Below are positions 8,816 through 18,473 of a stretch of DNA of 64,000 bases, one piece after another. The translations under genes were made by a program, and so were the position numbers. Numbering within the stretch: the first letter of the stretch is position 1; every line of letters starts with the position of its first letter. The notes under the pieces are model-generated. The model searched no databases, was not told the DNA's origin, and saw only the letters and a program-made list of their open reading frames with translations. Source of the stretch: Daejeonella sp. H1SJ63 (GTDB lineage Bacteria; Bacteroidota; Bacteroidia; Sphingobacteriales; Sphingobacteriaceae); the NCBI RefSeq assembly GCF_029360775.1, contig NZ_JARKMZ010000027.1, positions 62,001 to 126,000 on the forward strand, read 5' to 3'.

Positions 8816-10555
8816 TTGAAGAAATTAAACATGCTCATGATTAAGTTAAAGTCCCTTTCTGCATCCGTTGCGCTTGTCTGTATTTTGATCTGTGGAGCTT
8901 ATCAACCGGTAATAAGTCAGACTACCCAACAATACGACATCGTGATTTACGGAGGCACATCTGCAGGGATCAGTTCAGCTATCCAAAGTTCAAGGATGGG
9001 TAAGAAAGTTGTATTAATTGAGCCTACTAACAGAATCGGCGGACTAACAACCGGAGGACTCGGGCAGACCGATATTGGGAACAAACAGGCTATCGGGGGT
9101 TTATCGCGTGAATTCTATCAAAATATAAAAGCCTATTACCAAAAACCTGAAAACTGGATCTGGCAAAAAAGGGAAACTTATAAAGACGGCGGACAAACAA
9201 CCAGCGCAGCCCATGAAGATGCCATGTGGACATTTGAACCTTCTGCTGCATTAAAGGTATATAAAGACATGCTCAGTAAAGAGCAAAATATAAGCCTGGT
9301 TTATAATCAGCGTCTGAACAGGAAAACAGGGGTGAAAAAGACCGCAGGAAAAATAACTTCCATTCAGATGGAAAGCGGGCAGATCTATCAAGGAAAAATC
9401 TTTATTGATGCCAGCTATGAAGGCGATCTCATGGCAGCTGCAGGAATAAATTATACAGTAGGCCGCGAATCCAACAATCAGTATGGCGAATCATTGAACG
9501 GTATTCAGGCCAACAGGGTAAGCTTAACACTACGCAAAACAATATCAATGAATGGTGCATATCATAATTTCGTTGATGGTGTTGATCCCTACATCAGAAA
9601 AGGAGATCCGAAAAGTGGGTTACTGCCATTTATTGATCCTGAGAAGCCGGGAATTGATGGTAAGGGAGATACTAAAATTCAGGCCTATTGTTATCGGATG
9701 ACCCTGACTGATCATCCGGAGAACAGAATTCCATTTGCCAAACCTGCAGGATACAAAGAACTGGACTATGAATTATTATTCAGGAACTATGAGGCAGCCG
9801 ATGGCCCGGTTGAGAAGATGTATGACTATGGCGACCCATTGGTGCCCTGGATAAATTCTGACATGCCCAACCGCAAAACAGATACCAATAATCAAAAAGG
9901 CTTCTCAACAGATTTCATCGGTCAGAATTATTCTTATCCCGAAGCTACTTATGAAGAGCGTAAAAAAATTGCTGAACACCATAAAAGATACCAGCAGGGT
10001 TTAATGTGGACACTGGCTTACCATCCGCGCATTCCGGCAAGGGTAAGAGAGGCTGTTTCTAAATGGGGTACCTGCAAAGATGAATATGAAAGCAAAGACG
10101 GCTGGCAGGAACAATTATACATCAGGGAAGCCAGACGCATGATCAGTGATTATGTGATGACACAAAAAAATTGTGAACGTCTCGTAGTTGCCGTGGATCC
10201 GGTTGGAATGGGCGCCTATGGTATGGACTCGCACAATATCAAACGTTATGTGGATGCCAATGGATTTGTAAAAAATGAAGGTAATGTGGAAGCTCATGTC
10301 GCCGGTCCTTATCCGATAAGCTATAAATCAATTGTACCCAAGAAATCTGACCTTAATAATCTGATTGTTCCGGTTTGTCTTTCTGCTACCCATATCGCGT
10401 TCGGATCAATAAGAATGGAGCCTGTATTTATGGTTTTAGGTCAGTCGGCAGCAATTGCCGCATCCATAGCTATTGATAAAAATTACAATGTTCAGGATGT
10501 TCCATACAGGGAGCTGGAAGCAGACCTTATAAGGTATAAGCAGGTACTTCAATAA
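8816..10555 (+). CDS. Exported FAD-dependent oxidoreductase (FAD_oxidored/PF12831 type)
   Basis: A 579-residue protein with a Sec-like signal peptide (hydrophobic core about residues 15-30, likely cut after VISQ) followed at once by a Rossmann FAD motif: [18 protein letters not shown], then the Glu of [15 protein letters not shown] at 8816 gives MKK...; the ATG codons at 8831 and 8837 are alternatives. The family includes Bacteroidota proteins often misnamed xanthan lyase; substrates are mostly unknown. It is the first gene of a same-strand run with a ceramidase-like protein (133 nt gap) and two exported RidA proteins. A flavoprotein with a Sec-type rather than Tat-type signal is somewhat unusual. 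Confidence 0.82.
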   Translation: MKKLNMLMIKLKSLSASVALVCILICGAYQPVISQTTQQYDIVIYGGTSAGISSAIQSSRMGKKVVLIEPTNRIGGLTTGGLGQTDIGNKQAIGGLSREFYQNIKAYYQKPENWIWQKRETYKDGGQTTSAAHEDAMWTFEPSAALKVYKDMLSKEQNISLVYNQRLNRKTGVKKTAGKITSIQMESGQIYQGKIFIDASYEGDLMAAAGINYTVGRESNNQYGESLNGIQANRVSLTLRKTISMNGAYHNFVDGVDPYIRKGDPKSGLLPFIDPEKPGIDGKGDTKIQAYCYRMTLTDHPENRIPFAKPAGYKELDYELLFRNYEAADGPVEKMYDYGDPLVPWINSDMPNRKTDTNNQKGFSTDFIGQNYSYPEATYEERKKIAEHHKRYQQGLMWTLAYHPRIPARVREAVSKWGTCKDEYESKDGWQEQLYIREARRMISDYVMTQKNCERLVVAVDPVGMGAYGMDSHNIKRYVDANGFVKNEGNVEAHVAGPYPISYKSIVPKKSDLNNLIVPVCLSATHIAFGSIRMEPVFMVLGQSAAIAASIAIDKNYNVQDVPYRELEADLIRYKQVLQ

Positions 10556-10688
10556 GGTTGCGAGAATTAAAACCTGCTGAATTCAGAATCCAAACGATTG
10601 CTCATAAAATCCAGATTAACGGAACCTGCTGTTCATTAAATTTTTAAATTGCTTTTGCTAATACCGGCACAACTGTTTTTATCACATT

Positions 10689-12068
10689 ATGAAAAAAATT
10701 ATCGTTTTAATTACTTTTCTGTCATTTATTATTCTATCCGTACAAAATTCATCCGCACAGGATAAGAATCAGGCGGGCTGGAAAGCAGGAGTTTCAAGCG
10801 TAATCATAACTCCTGAACAGTCTTTGTGGATGGCCGGATTTGCCCACAGAACAAGCCCGTCGGATGGCAAACTTCACGAGCTTTGGGCAAAAGCCCTGGT
10901 AATAGAAGACGCTTCCGGCAAACAGGCAGTACTCATTACTACCGATCTTTCGGGAATACCTAAAAGCATCTCAGATTCGATCAGAAACCGATTGGAAAGA
11001 AGATTTAAGTTCTCAAGAAGTCAGATTATTTTCAATACCTCGCATACTCATTCAGGACCTGTACTTGTTGATGCATTGTGGGATCTTTATCCCCTGGACG
11101 ACACTCAAAAACAAAGAATTACAAGCTATACCAAAAAGTTTGAGCTTCAGATCGAATCCATCGTCAGGAAAGCACTAAGTTCTATGAAGCCTGTAAATAT
11201 TTCATCTGAAAATGGCATTACCCGTTTTGCTGTAAACAGAAGAAATAATATTGAGAATCAAATAGATGCACAAACTGACCTGAAAGGTCCGAGCGATTAC
11301 GCAGTTCCGGTGCTCAAAGTAAGTGATCAAAAGGGTAAAATTCTGGCACTGGCCTTTGGATACGCCTGTCATAATACCGTATTACATGGTTATGAATGGT
11401 CAGGCGACTATGCAGGATATGCGCAGATTGCCCTTGAAAAATCACATCCGGGAGCAACAGCCTTATTTTTTCAGGGTTGCGGCGGCAATCAAAATGCCTT
11501 ACCCAGAAAATCCGTCCCATTAGCCAGACAATACGGCGGGGAACTTGCCCTTGCAGTAGATGCTGTGCTGGACGGAAAAATGAAAAATCTTGAACCTAAG
11601 CTACAAACCGCATATTCTGAAGTGAGTCTTGAACTTGAAAATGCTCCAACAAAGGAAGAGCTTGCCAATATCGCTTCAAAAGAAAGCGGCTACATCAAGA
11701 ACTGGGCTTTGAACATGATTAAACGGGCAAATAATGGGGAAGTCTTCATTCGTACTTATCCTTATCCGGTTCAATTCTGGAAGCTGGGAGATCAGGCGAT
11801 TGTTGCATTGGGTGGTGAACCGGTAGTTGATTATGCGATCAACATGAAAAAAATTCTGGGACCCGATCTGTTTGTGATGGGTTATTCCAATGATGTGATG
11901 GCATATATTCCTACAGCAGAAATATTACGCGAAGGCGGATATGAGGGCCATACTTCCCAAATGGCATTTGGCATGCCGGCCAAATGGAAAGAATCAATAG
12001 AACCTGCTATTATGAATGAGATAAAAAAATTAGCAGGGCAGGCAGGTATGAGTTTAAAGAACAAATAA
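10689..12068 (+). CDS. Exported neutral/alkaline ceramidase-like amidase
   Basis: A 459-residue protein with a signal peptide (MKKIIVLITFLSFIILS, cut near NSSAQ). The N-terminal ceramidase domain (PF04734 type) is recognisable from the start AGVSSVIITPEQSLWMAGFA, the metal-binding block FNTSHTHSGP (about residues 117-126) and YACHNTVLHG (about residue 225). In true neutral ceramidases a conserved Ser acts as nucleophile in a Gly-Asp-Val-Ser-Pro-Asn loop; here the matching region reads FFQGCGGNQNALPR with no Ser, and the C-terminal immunoglobulin-like domain is absent. It is therefore a divergent amidase of this fold rather than a proven ceramidase. Same-strand neighbours suggest a shared pathway. 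Confidence 0.8.
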   Translation: MKKIIVLITFLSFIILSVQNSSAQDKNQAGWKAGVSSVIITPEQSLWMAGFAHRTSPSDGKLHELWAKALVIEDASGKQAVLITTDLSGIPKSISDSIRNRLERRFKFSRSQIIFNTSHTHSGPVLVDALWDLYPLDDTQKQRITSYTKKFELQIESIVRKALSSMKPVNISSENGITRFAVNRRNNIENQIDAQTDLKGPSDYAVPVLKVSDQKGKILALAFGYACHNTVLHGYEWSGDYAGYAQIALEKSHPGATALFFQGCGGNQNALPRKSVPLARQYGGELALAVDAVLDGKMKNLEPKLQTAYSEVSLELENAPTKEELANIASKESGYIKNWALNMIKRANNGEVFIRTYPYPVQFWKLGDQAIVALGGEPVVDYAINMKKILGPDLFVMGYSNDVMAYIPTAEILREGGYEGHTSQMAFGMPAKWKESIEPAIMNEIKKLAGQAGMSLKNK

Positions 12069-12144
12069 AAATGCTGATATCGTCTATCAAAATTATTGCT
12101 TTTGCTATATTTATTTGAGGATAAGTTCAGTATAATTATACATT

Positions 12145-12627
12145 ATGAATCGCAGAGAAATACTATTAGGTTTAAGCATTTTGCCTCTGGCAGGTGCTGC
12201 CAAACAAACATTTGAACCCGAAGAGGAAACAACAGCTCCGGCAGCTGAAGAATGGCATCCTAAAAAGGAGCTGATCAAGACCCCCGTTGGCTCCTGCATC
12301 CGTTCGGGACATCTTCTTTTTATCGGAGGCATCGGAGGCTGGTATGCTAACCAGAGAGCTGAACCGGGTGATATCAAGGTACAGATCCGCAGCGTACTTA
12401 CTACCATGAAAGGGATTCTGGAGGGTGCCGGATCCTCCATGTCTAATGTACTTAAGGTGCAGATGACCGTTGCAGATCCGAATAAAAATATACCTGCATT
12501 AAATGAGGCTTACAGCGAATTTTTCCCTGAGAATCCTCCTGTACGCTCTTACAGCGGATCAAAAACCAGCCAGATGGGCCGCGATGGCATTCTTTGCCAG
12601 GTAAGCTGCATAGCCTACGTCGATTAA
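12145..12627 (+). CDS. Exported RidA/YjgF-family protein, copy 1
   Basis: A 160-residue protein with a Tat-like N terminus (NRREILLGLSILPLAGAA) followed by a linker rich in Glu and Ala and a complete RidA domain (about residues 50-160). RidA enzymes hydrolyse reactive enamine/imine intermediates; the catalytic Arg of the family corresponds to the Arg in PPVRSYSG near residue 138. Most RidA proteins are cytosolic, so an exported one is unusual. It lies 76 nt after the ceramidase-like gene and 32 nt before its paralogue; the two RidA domains match at 84 of 110 positions by my count. Confidence 0.85.
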   Translation: MNRREILLGLSILPLAGAAKQTFEPEEETTAPAAEEWHPKKELIKTPVGSCIRSGHLLFIGGIGGWYANQRAEPGDIKVQIRSVLTTMKGILEGAGSSMSNVLKVQMTVADPNKNIPALNEAYSEFFPENPPVRSYSGSKTSQMGRDGILCQVSCIAYVD

Positions 12628-12659
12628 TCAAATTCAAAAATCAATCTAAAAAATATTCA

Positions 12660-13220
12660 ATGGACCGCAGAAAAGTTCTTAAAAGCCTCAGCCTGATCCC
12701 ACTTGCGGGAGCAGCTGCAGCAATCCCAAATGAAGCAAATGCTCAGCAAAAACAAAAAAAAGATAGCTGGACACCCAAAAAGCAGGTGATTCGCCGAAGC
12801 AATAGCGGAGGTAATACAAATCCTACGGTCTCAGCACCGGCAGCCAATGGAACAAAACCGGCTGTACCTGCAAGTGTTTTATCAGGATGTATCCGTTCAG
12901 GTCATTTGCTATTTCTTTCAGGAATAGGCGGATGGTATGCCGAAAGACGCGCTGAACCGGGCGACATCAAGGTGCAGATACGCAGTGCGCTTGATACCAT
13001 GAAAGAAGTACTTGAAGGTGCAGGATCATCTATGGCCAATGTACTTAAAGTGCACATGACCGTAGCTGAACCCAACAAAAACATTGCTCCGTTAAATGAG
13101 GCTTACAGAGGCTACTTCCCTGATCCTCCACCGGTACGTTCTTATACCGGCTGCGGAGTGGATCAAATGGGCCGCGATGGTATACTTGTGCAGATCGATT
13201 GTATTGCTTACGTAGACTAA
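12660..13220 (+). CDS. Exported RidA/YjgF-family protein, copy 2
   Basis: ATG at 12660 gives 186 residues; the longer TTG start at 12594 lies inside the preceding gene and would spoil the signal. The N terminus MDRRKVLKSLSLIPLAGAAA has a twin Arg in a Tat-type context, with a plausible cleavage site at ANA-Q. A linker of about 45 residues with Asn, Pro and Ala precedes the RidA domain (about residues 70-186); the family Arg is kept in PPVRSYTG. It is a recent tandem duplicate of the preceding gene. Since RidA proteins are trimers, the two copies might form mixed trimers in the periplasm (inference). A strong terminator follows. Confidence 0.85.
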   Translation: MDRRKVLKSLSLIPLAGAAAAIPNEANAQQKQKKDSWTPKKQVIRRSNSGGNTNPTVSAPAANGTKPAVPASVLSGCIRSGHLLFLSGIGGWYAERRAEPGDIKVQIRSALDTMKEVLEGAGSSMANVLKVHMTVAEPNKNIAPLNEAYRGYFPDPPPVRSYTGCGVDQMGRDGILVQIDCIAYVD

Positions 13221-13266
13221 AAAAAGAAAGGGGCAGGGTTCTTAAGAATTCTGCCTCTTCTTTTTT
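13221..13266. terminator. Bidirectional terminator between the second ridA gene and eno
   Basis: AAAGGGGCAG (13228-13237) pairs with CTGCCTCTTT (13252-13261) with one G-T pair. A run of A lies to the left and a run of T to the right, so it can serve both converging genes. Confidence 0.85.
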
Positions 13267-13277
13267 GCAGTATATTA

Positions 13278-14579
13278 CTATATTCCAAAAGCCTTAAAAA
13301 CAGATTTACCGGCATAATTACTACCAATCTCTTCATTAATCCGAAGCAACTGATTGTATTTGGCTAAACGGGACGATCCTGCAACAGAACCGATCTTGAT
13401 CTGTCCGCCATTCAATCCTACTGCCAGATCAGCAAGGGTAGCATCCTCAGTCTCTCCTGAACGCGCTGAAACCACTGTACTAAATCCCCCATTTTTTGCC
13501 ATCCTGAGTGTATTTACCGTTTCAGTCAGGGTTCCGATCTGATTCATCTTAACCAGAATGGAATTCCCTGCCTTCATATCAAACCCTTTCTGCAAACGCT
13601 GCTGATTGGTAGTAAACAAATCATCTCCAATAAGTTGAATATGGCTTCCAAGACGCTGAGTCAAAACCTGCCATCCCTCCCAGTCATTTTCTGCCAGACC
13701 ATCTTCAATGGAAATAACCGGGTGTTCTTTGGTCCATTTTTCCAGCATATCGATCATTTGGTCAGAGCTTAAAGAACGACCCTCTGAATGTAGCTGATAT
13801 ACTCCCTTAACTTCATCATAAAAATGAGAGGATGCAACATCCAAAGCAATGGCCACATCTGTACGCGGCTTATATCCACAGGCATGGAAAACTTCTCCCA
13901 AAACCTCAAGAGCCGCCTCATTAGATGGCAATGCAGGTCCGAAGCCACCTTCATCGGCAAGCAGATAGGCATTATATCCTTTTTTGATCAGTATTTCCCG
14001 GGTTTTCCAGTACACATTATAGATCATCTCCAATGCATCCGGATAGTTTGAGGGCGAAACAGGAATAATCAGAAAATCCTGTAAATCGATATTCTTTCCG
14101 GCATGCAAGCCTCCGCTGATAATATTTACCATTGGCACAGGCATAGAAACCGCATCCCCGGAAGGAAGATATTTAGCAGCAAGATGCCTGAACAATGGTG
14201 TATGCACTTCATTAGCTGCAGCATGAACACATGCAAATGATGCTCCCAGAATAGCATTGGCACCAAGATTTGATTTGGTTGAAGTACCGTCGAGACCTAA
14301 CATCAGATTATCCAGATTCTCCTGATCTTCAATATCCTGTCCGATCAGTACATTTCTGATAGATGAATTGACATTATCCACCGCCTTGCTTACCCCTTTA
14401 CCCCTGTGCCGGCTGCCGCCATCGCGCAATTCCAGCGCTTCAAACTGCCCGGTAGATGCTCCCGAAGGTACCATCATCCTGCCCATTGCTCCTGATTCCA
14501 GAAATACATCCACTTCAACAGTCGGATTTCCTCGCGAATCGAATATTTCTCTTGCTTTTAGATCTTTAATTTTAGACAT
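13278..14579 (-). CDS. eno: Enolase
   Basis: A 433-residue enolase, full length for the family, converting 2-phosphoglycerate to phosphoenolpyruvate in glycolysis. Visible family blocks are the N-terminal AREIFDSRGNPTVEVDV, the loop SGASTGQFEALELRDG, the catalytic region LADEGGFGPALPSNEAA, the metal ligands in ISIEDGLAENDWEGW and LIGDDLFTTN, the active-site Lys in ILVKMNQIGTLTET, and SARSGETEDATLADLAVG near the C terminus. It is convergent with the second ridA gene and looks monocistronic. Confidence 0.97.
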   Translation of the reverse strand: MSKIKDLKAREIFDSRGNPTVEVDVFLESGAMGRMMVPSGASTGQFEALELRDGGSRHRGKGVSKAVDNVNSSIRNVLIGQDIEDQENLDNLMLGLDGTSTKSNLGANAILGASFACVHAAANEVHTPLFRHLAAKYLPSGDAVSMPVPMVNIISGGLHAGKNIDLQDFLIIPVSPSNYPDALEMIYNVYWKTREILIKKGYNAYLLADEGGFGPALPSNEAALEVLGEVFHACGYKPRTDVAIALDVASSHFYDEVKGVYQLHSEGRSLSSDQMIDMLEKWTKEHPVISIEDGLAENDWEGWQVLTQRLGSHIQLIGDDLFTTNQQRLQKGFDMKAGNSILVKMNQIGTLTETVNTLRMAKNGGFSTVVSARSGETEDATLADLAVGLNGGQIKIGSVAGSSRLAKYNQLLRINEEIGSNYAGKSVFKAFGI

Positions 14580-14627
14580 GTGTAAATATAATTGCTCCCG
14601 CTCAGGAAGCTGAACAATAATTAAAAA

Positions 14628-15605
14628 CTATTCGAATTGTGATCTGATTGCCTGCCAGACATCAGTTTCAGGATCTTCATTCCGTATCCATTCAATAGCT
14701 TTAGTTCGAATCTGCTGTTTCAACTCTTCATCCTGAATATAACTTACCGGAGATTTTCCATCCATTCTGGCCAGTAGCATCAGACCCAAATGGCAAAGCA
14801 GATTTTGAACCTTGCCAGAATAATGATCAAGAAATGATTTTATCAGCTGAAGGACTTCAGCATATTTCTTCAAATGCCATGCCTTCAGCATAAGGTGCCC
14901 TAAGCAATAGGCCGGGTCAAATACCGGATTCCCCCAGTGTGCCACCTCAAAATCAATCAGCACAATTTCACCGTCCTGTTGTACCAGCATATTTTTTGGC
15001 GAAAAATCGCCATGAACCAAACAGGTCTTCTGCATGGTTAGCTCATTGATTAATTTATTGATTGGCACAGAGAGTTCAGGATATTTCCGGATCAAAAACC
15101 GGTGAAAAGGATCAATGCGAAGCTGATCGAAGTATTTCTGATCACTAAACTCTGCCTTCAGACCTTCGTCAATCTTATCACTCCTTGAATGGATCCGGCT
15201 TAAGGTAATTGCTGCACTTTTAGCTGTTTCAGGATTAAAAATACCCTGCATCATCAGATCTTTCCAGGTTTGAACTCCCTCCTCGGCACAGGTCATCATG
15301 TAAATATGATTCACATAATCTACATGCAATACTTTTGGCACATTGGAGTCGGGAACAATCAATCCGATCTGTTCCATTACCTTATGTTCCCGGTGAATCC
15401 GTTCAACATCTGAAAACCAGTCGGCCTGCACTTCAAGTTTATCCAGTGCCTGCTTCAATACCCATCTGCCCTTATTACTGACGGCTTTCCACACTCTGCA
15501 GGAAACCCCACCGGTCAGACGACTGATCTCTGTTTCTTCAGCTTCATTGATCAGTTCTTCTTTGACCAGATACTTACGGACTTCTTCAGCACTATCTAAG
15601 ATCAT
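14628..15605 (-). CDS. APH/choline-kinase-fold small-molecule phosphotransferase
   Basis: A 325-residue kinase of the aminoglycoside phosphotransferase fold. The catalytic loop VHGDFSPKNML has Asp200 and Asn205, and the metal-binding Asp218 lies in VLIDFEVAHWGNP; Lys51 in WVLKQAL is the probable ATP-binding Lys. The family phosphorylates sugars, choline, methylthioribose or antibiotics; nothing here marks an antibiotic-resistance enzyme. The gene lies 8 nt after the stop of a sodium/solute symporter on the same strand, suggesting that it phosphorylates the solute that the transporter brings in (inference). Confidence 0.8.
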   Translation of the reverse strand: MILDSAEEVRKYLVKEELINEAEETEISRLTGGVSCRVWKAVSNKGRWVLKQALDKLEVQADWFSDVERIHREHKVMEQIGLIVPDSNVPKVLHVDYVNHIYMMTCAEEGVQTWKDLMMQGIFNPETAKSAAITLSRIHSRSDKIDEGLKAEFSDQKYFDQLRIDPFHRFLIRKYPELSVPINKLINELTMQKTCLVHGDFSPKNMLVQQDGEIVLIDFEVAHWGNPVFDPAYCLGHLMLKAWHLKKYAEVLQLIKSFLDHYSGKVQNLLCHLGLMLLARMDGKSPVSYIQDEELKQQIRTKAIEWIRNEDPETDVWQAIRSQFE

Positions 15606-15613
15606 ATGAAGAA

Positions 15614-17269
15614 CTACCAGTAAATACCATAAAGAGCCGCAACAATTCCAATCACAAGCAATGCACCTACAGTAAATGAAGCCGAAGGACGGAACATTGA
15701 ACTGTCTATTTCAAGTCCGTTCGACTTAATACCACGGCTATGATCATACATACTGATAAAATACATCAGTACTATGCAAATCACGAATACCAGACCCATA
15801 CGATCAATAAATGGGATCTCATAAATTCCCTGAGCATTTTGTATGGAAAAACCATAGGCATTCAGGAATTCGAGATCAATATAGTTGGGCGATATTTTAA
15901 ATAATACTGACATGATAAAGCCACCCACAGTTGCGAACAGGGCTGCATTGGATGTGGTCTTTTTCCAGAAAAACCCAAGGATGAACATGGCAAATATACC
16001 GGGGGAAACAAAACCGGTATATTCCTGAATGTACTGGAAGCCCCCTTTTTTATCTATCCCGAGATATGGCGCAATGACTACTGCCATAATCATAGAAATA
16101 ACGATAACCCATCTTCCTATCTGCACCTGTTTATGTTCATTAGCCTCAGGATTTATCTTTTTCTTATAAATATCCAGAGTAAAGATGGTAGCTATACTGT
16201 TTGCCTTACCCGCAAGAGATGCTACAACCGCCGCGGTAAGCGCGGCAAATGAAAGTCCCTTTAAACCTACCGGCAAAAGGTTAAGCAATACCGGATAAGC
16301 GCGATCGCCCATCACTTCGCCATTCATAGTCATTTCTGTACTGAAGACACCTTCTTTATACAATACAAAGGCTGCAATTCCGGGAAGTACAACTATTACA
16401 GGCATTAAAAGCTTCAAAAATGCTGCGAAGAGAATCCCGCTTCTTGCGGTATTAATATCTGCGCCAAGCGCCCTCTGGGTAATGTACTGATTACAACCCC
16501 AGTAATTCAGATTCACAATCCACATCCCTCCTACAAGGACTGAAAGTCCGGGAAGGTCCATATAAAAAGGATCGTTCTTATTATATATCATTTGAAAATG
16601 GTCAGAAGAATTCTTTGCCATCAGATTAAATCCATTCAGCGGACCTGCTGATCCATAATGCTGGGCAACCATATCCAGAGCCAGATAAGTTGTTACCAAT
16701 CCGCCAAGAACCAGAATCACTACCTGAATCACATCGGTATAGCCAATCACATTCATTCCTCCAAGGGTAATCATCACGGCAAAAACCGCCAGAGTGATCA
16801 TACACAGATTGAAATCGAGCCCGGAGATACTGCTGATTGCTAATGCTCCCAGAAACAAAATAGAAGTCAGATTGACAATAACGTATAAAAGCAGCCAAAA
16901 CACCGCCATAATCATGGCCACAGTATCATTATACCTCGTTGTCAGGAACTGAGGCATGGTATAAATCTTATTTTTCAGATAGATCGGAATGAAAAATACG
17001 GCAACCACGATCAGGGTTACCGCCGCCAGCCATTCATAGGCAGCAATCGCCAGTCCCATGGTAAAGCCTGAGCCGCTCATACCAATAAACTGCTCGGCCG
17101 AAATATTGGATGCGATCAGGGACGCTCCGATCGCCCACCAGGTTAAGGAGTCTTTCGCAAGAAAATAATCTTTTGAATTTTCGTGCTTCTTGCGCTTGTA
17201 AACGTACCATCCGTAAGAGGCAACAATAATGAAGTAGACAAAGAATACTATATAGTCTGGTGTTTGCAT
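15614..17269 (-). CDS. Sodium/solute symporter (SSS family)
   Basis: A 551-residue membrane protein with about 14 hydrophobic segments and SSS-family signatures: SLTWWAIGASLIASNISAEQ in the first core helices (sodium site region), YTMPQFLTTRYND, and LPVGLKGLSFAALTAAVVAS near the middle, which resembles the GLT/SglT sugar-transporter branch. It likely couples sodium entry to uptake of a sugar or related polyol; the substrate cannot be read from sequence. It lies directly upstream of the APH-type kinase gene (8 nt), with which it should be cotranscribed. Confidence 0.9.
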   Translation of the reverse strand: MQTPDYIVFFVYFIIVASYGWYVYKRKKHENSKDYFLAKDSLTWWAIGASLIASNISAEQFIGMSGSGFTMGLAIAAYEWLAAVTLIVVAVFFIPIYLKNKIYTMPQFLTTRYNDTVAMIMAVFWLLLYVIVNLTSILFLGALAISSISGLDFNLCMITLAVFAVMITLGGMNVIGYTDVIQVVILVLGGLVTTYLALDMVAQHYGSAGPLNGFNLMAKNSSDHFQMIYNKNDPFYMDLPGLSVLVGGMWIVNLNYWGCNQYITQRALGADINTARSGILFAAFLKLLMPVIVVLPGIAAFVLYKEGVFSTEMTMNGEVMGDRAYPVLLNLLPVGLKGLSFAALTAAVVASLAGKANSIATIFTLDIYKKKINPEANEHKQVQIGRWVIVISMIMAVVIAPYLGIDKKGGFQYIQEYTGFVSPGIFAMFILGFFWKKTTSNAALFATVGGFIMSVLFKISPNYIDLEFLNAYGFSIQNAQGIYEIPFIDRMGLVFVICIVLMYFISMYDHSRGIKSNGLEIDSSMFRPSASFTVGALLVIGIVAALYGIYW

Positions 17270-17378
17270 AAAAAACAGATTGATTAAATAAACCTATTAA
17301 AAAAAACGGAATTATTTTAAGAAGTTAATTTAGTCTGTTCTTTGTTCTAAGAACTCCTCAGGGTTTGGAAGAACCTGA

Positions 17379-18398
17379 TCAATAAACCGTAAGCTCACCT
17401 CTCAGGTCTGTTGCAAGATATTCAGCAATTTTTTTATTGCTTTTTACGTTTCCTAAAAGATACATCAGTTTGGTTACTGCTGCTTCAAAAGTCATATCAT
17501 AACCATTAATTACACCCATTTCCATGAGTGCACGGCTGGTTTCATAACGTCCGAGCTCAACCGTTCCCACTTTGCATTGCGAAATATTCAGAATCAGCTT
17601 TCCGGCATTGATCGCTTCTCTTAATAATTCAAGAAACCAGCATTCAGTTGAGGTATTACCCGAACCAAAGGTCTCCATGATGATTGCTTTACAGTCTGAA
17701 AAAAGCACAGCTTTTACTATTTCAGGACTCATTCCGGGATACAGTTTCAGAATACCGATAGCACTGTCGAGCCTGGTATGAAATTTAACAGGCTCAGCAC
17801 CTGGTTTCAATATCGCATTTCTGCTGAACTTAAGATATACCCCTGCTTCTGCAAGTATTGGATAATTCGGAGATCTGAATGCCTCAAATTTTTCAGAATT
17901 ATACTTAAATGAACGGTTTCCCCTGAAAAGTTTATAGTCGAAATAGATACAAACCTCCGGGACCATTGCCCTGCCTTTCCGCTTCTCTGCCGCAATCTCC
18001 AGAGCAGTAATCAGGTTTTCCTTTGCATCAGTACGTATACCGTTCACGGGGAGCTGGGAGCCTGTAAAAATTACCGGCTTACTCAGATTCTCGATCATAA
18101 AGCTAAGCGCTGAAGCCGTGAAGGCCATGGTATCTGAGCCATGCAGAACTACAAAGCCATCGTAATGATCGTACTCTTTCTGAATAAGCAGGGCAATCTG
18201 TTTATAGATTTCCGGACTCATATTCGAGGAGTCGATCAGAGGATCAAATGAGTGTACTTTAAACTGATATTTTAACCTTTTAAGTTCCGGGACATGATCT
18301 TTGATCTGCTCAAATTGAAAAGGCACAAGCACCCCCGTTTGAGGATCGTTAATCATACCGATCGTCCCTCCGGTATAAATAATCAGAACGTTAGTCAT
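17379..18398 (-). CDS. ansA: Type I (cytoplasmic) L-asparaginase
   Basis: A 339-residue asparaginase without signal peptide, so of the cytoplasmic type I. The nucleophile Thr12 is in YTGGTIGM and the second catalytic pair is in VVLHGSDTMAFTASAL (Asp89, Thr90); the C-terminal allosteric-type domain is complete. It hydrolyses asparagine to aspartate and ammonia. It stands alone between the symporter and tatD genes on the same strand. Confidence 0.93.
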   Translation of the reverse strand: MTNVLIIYTGGTIGMINDPQTGVLVPFQFEQIKDHVPELKRLKYQFKVHSFDPLIDSSNMSPEIYKQIALLIQKEYDHYDGFVVLHGSDTMAFTASALSFMIENLSKPVIFTGSQLPVNGIRTDAKENLITALEIAAEKRKGRAMVPEVCIYFDYKLFRGNRSFKYNSEKFEAFRSPNYPILAEAGVYLKFSRNAILKPGAEPVKFHTRLDSAIGILKLYPGMSPEIVKAVLFSDCKAIIMETFGSGNTSTECWFLELLREAINAGKLILNISQCKVGTVELGRYETSRALMEMGVINGYDMTFEAAVTKLMYLLGNVKSNKKIAEYLATDLRGELTVY

Positions 18399-18473
18399 TG
18401 AATCATTTTAATTGGTTGCGGAATGTAAATATATAAAAGACCCGATTCCTGTACAAAGTCCCATTAGCAAAAT

